Positions 5,718 through 6,717 of a stretch of DNA of 6,717 nt are shown here, piece by piece. The translations under genes and the position numbers were made by a program. Below the pieces are notes generated by a model. It did no database searches. It was not told where the DNA came from and saw only the letters and a program-made list of their open reading frames with translations. Source of the DNA: Candidatus Bathyarchaeota archaeon (GTDB lineage Archaea > Thermoproteota > Bathyarchaeia > TCS64); contig QMXQ01000086.1 in the NCBI GenBank assembly GCA_003662205.1, positions 1 through 6,717 of the forward strand, written 5' to 3'. Position 1 is the first letter of the stretch; each line of letters opens with the position of its first letter.

Positions 5718-6717
5718 TTACTTAAAATATCCCCTGAACCAGCGGATGATGTGGTTGAGCCGCTGCTCCCGGTGCTTCGGCTTGCCGCTCCTGCTGAGGT
5801 CGTGGTTCTCGCCGGGGAACCTGACCAGCTCGGTGGGGACGCCTAGGAACTTGAGGGCGGTGAAGAACTGCTCCGCCTGCTCCATGGGGCAGCGGTAGTC
5901 CTCCTCCGCGTGGATGATCAGCGTCGGCGTCCGCGCGTTCCCCACGTACCTGAGGGGCGACTTAGCCAGGTACTTCTCTTCGTCGACCCAGGGGAGGCCG
6001 TCCATCTCCCACCGCCCGAAGGTCCAGCCGATGTCGCTGCAGCCGAACATGCTCACCCAGTTTGAGATTCTGGGGGGGGTGACCGCCGCCTTGACCCTGT
6101 CGGTGTGGGTCACGATCCAGTTGGTCATGTACCCGCCGTAGCTGCCGCCCGTCACCCCCAGACGCCCCGGGTCGATGAACGGGAACCGCTCTAGGATGTG
6201 GTCGACCGCCTCCATCAGGTCGGCGTAGTCCTGCTCCCCGTAGTGGCCGGGGAGGCCCGCCTGGTAGTCCTCGTTGTACCCGCCGCTGCCGAAGGGGTTG
6301 ACGTAGACGACGACCCAGCCCTGGGCCGCCAGCACCTGGAACTCGTGCATCAGGCTGTAGCCGTAGGCGCCCCTGGGGCCGCCGTGGATCTCCAGCACCA
6401 TCGGGTACTTGGCGCCCTCCCTGAAGCCCGGGGGGCGCATCAGCCACCCCTCAACGGTGTGGCCCGCCGAGGACCTGAACTCGAACCGCTCGTGGCTGCG
6501 GAGGTTGAGGCCCGCCTTCCACCGCCTGTTGAAATCTGTGATCTGCCGTGTCTCGTCGTCCGCCTTCACCCACAGCTCGATGGGGGAGGTGGTGCCGAGG
6601 ACGGTGTAGGCGATGACCCCGCCCTGGGACATGCTCCAGGCCTCGACGCTGTGATCGACGTCGCCCAGGACCGGCTCCACCTCGCCGCCCCCGCTGGGCA
6701 CCTTGTAGAGTCGGACC
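5718..6717 (-). CDS. S9 (prolyl oligopeptidase) family serine peptidase, C-terminal part
   Basis: The visible 332 codons hold the end of a beta-propeller (VRLYKVPSGGGEVEPVLGD, then ending about residue 70) and a complete alpha/beta-hydrolase domain. The oxyanion motif HGGPRG is followed by NPFGSGGYNEDYQ, the nucleophile Ser in GGSYGGY (codon 6141-6143), Asp in HAEEDYRCP (5898-5900) and His in GENHDLSR (5802-5804), so the catalytic triad is intact. The family cleaves short peptides, as in acylaminoacyl-peptidase or dipeptidyl-peptidase relatives. The GTG at 6701 is an internal Val, since propeller-like codons continue to the window edge, so the true start lies outside. A typical full length would be 600-680 residues. 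Its last codons carry the 17-bp direct repeat, and they may have been supplied by the neighbouring element. Confidence 0.93.
   Translation of the reverse strand, partial: VRLYKVPSGGGEVEPVLGDVDHSVEAWSMSQGGVIAYTVLGTTSPIELWVKADDETRQITDFNRRWKAGLNLRSHERFEFRSSAGHTVEGWLMRPPGFREGAKYPMVLEIHGGPRGAYGYSLMHEFQVLAAQGWVVVYVNPFGSGGYNEDYQAGLPGHYGEQDYADLMEAVDHILERFPFIDPGRLGVTGGSYGGYMTNWIVTHTDRVKAAVTPPRISNWVSMFGCSDIGWTFGRWEMDGLPWVDEEKYLAKSPLRYVGNARTPTLIIHAEEDYRCPMEQAEQFFTALKFLGVPTELVRFPGENHDLSRSGKPKHREQRLNHIIRWFRGYFK
5735..5751 (+). repeat. Direct repeat copy 2 inside the S9 gene 3' end, possible attachment site
   Basis: TGAACCAGCGGATGATG overlaps the S9 codons for HIIRWF near the C-terminus. It matches 4084-4100 with a single difference, a synonymous third-position change (CGC to CGT, Arg). 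Outside the 17 bases the flanks differ. Confidence 0.55.

Noticed and set aside
5962..6447. A 161-codon alternative minus frame inside the S9 peptidase
   Set aside because: It is Arg/Gly/Pro-rich frame-shadow sequence; the main frame holds the full catalytic triad.
6699..6701. GTG as start codon of the S9 peptidase
   Set aside because: The codons before it (VRLYK) continue a beta-propeller strand and stay open to the window edge; the catalytic domain alone is not the usual length of this family.

Overview
The window looks archaeal. Most of it is strongly GC-rich and GC-biased at third codon positions. The starts have A/T-rich TATA-like boxes at the right distance for archaeal TBP/TFB promoters, with very short or absent leaders, and gene ends carry T-runs rather than hairpin terminators. 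The gene content (a stand-alone LigD-type 3'-phosphoesterase, a DUF169 protein, an S9 peptidase, a class-V PLP enzyme) suits a heterotrophic thermoproteote or bathyarchaeote-like lineage. That lineage guess is an inference and not firm.

Layout: 1-1351 (-) is a gamma-glutamyltransferase-family enzyme that runs off the left edge. It is divergent from a DUF169 protein (1441-2244, +) across an 89-bp promoter region. DUF169 converges, with 12 bp between stop codons, on a stand-alone DNA 3'-phosphoesterase (2257-2676, -). That gene is divergent from a class-V aminotransferase-fold enzyme (2801-3979, +). From 3980 to about 5717 the texture changes: more A/T, long non-coding stretches, a TTG-started flavoprotein (4466-5161, +) and a broken integrase-like gene (5342-5684, -). 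The window closes with the C-terminal catalytic domain of an S9 prolyl-oligopeptidase-family enzyme (5718-6717, -) that runs off the right edge.

The most interesting signal is in 4070-5751. The last codons of the S9 gene (5735-5751) recur as a 17-bp direct repeat with one mismatch at 4084-4100. There they are followed in the same orientation by a short alternative gene ending, a stop codon (4070-4072) and a minus-strand T-run (4047-4052). The integrase-like remnant lies directly beside the S9 end of this interval. This is the arrangement left when an integrative element enters the 3' end of a protein gene, supplies a new gene end and displaces the old one. I therefore propose that about 4084-5751 is a small, decayed integrative element carrying the flavoprotein gene. 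A decayed paralogous S9 gene is the main alternative.

The other genes do not form an obvious single pathway. The GGT-like hydrolase and the S9 peptidase could both feed on peptides, and the PLP enzyme and flavoprotein are metabolic enzymes of unknown substrate. The 3'-phosphoesterase belongs to DNA end repair. All genes except the possible element cargo seem to have their own promoters, so there is no clear operon.
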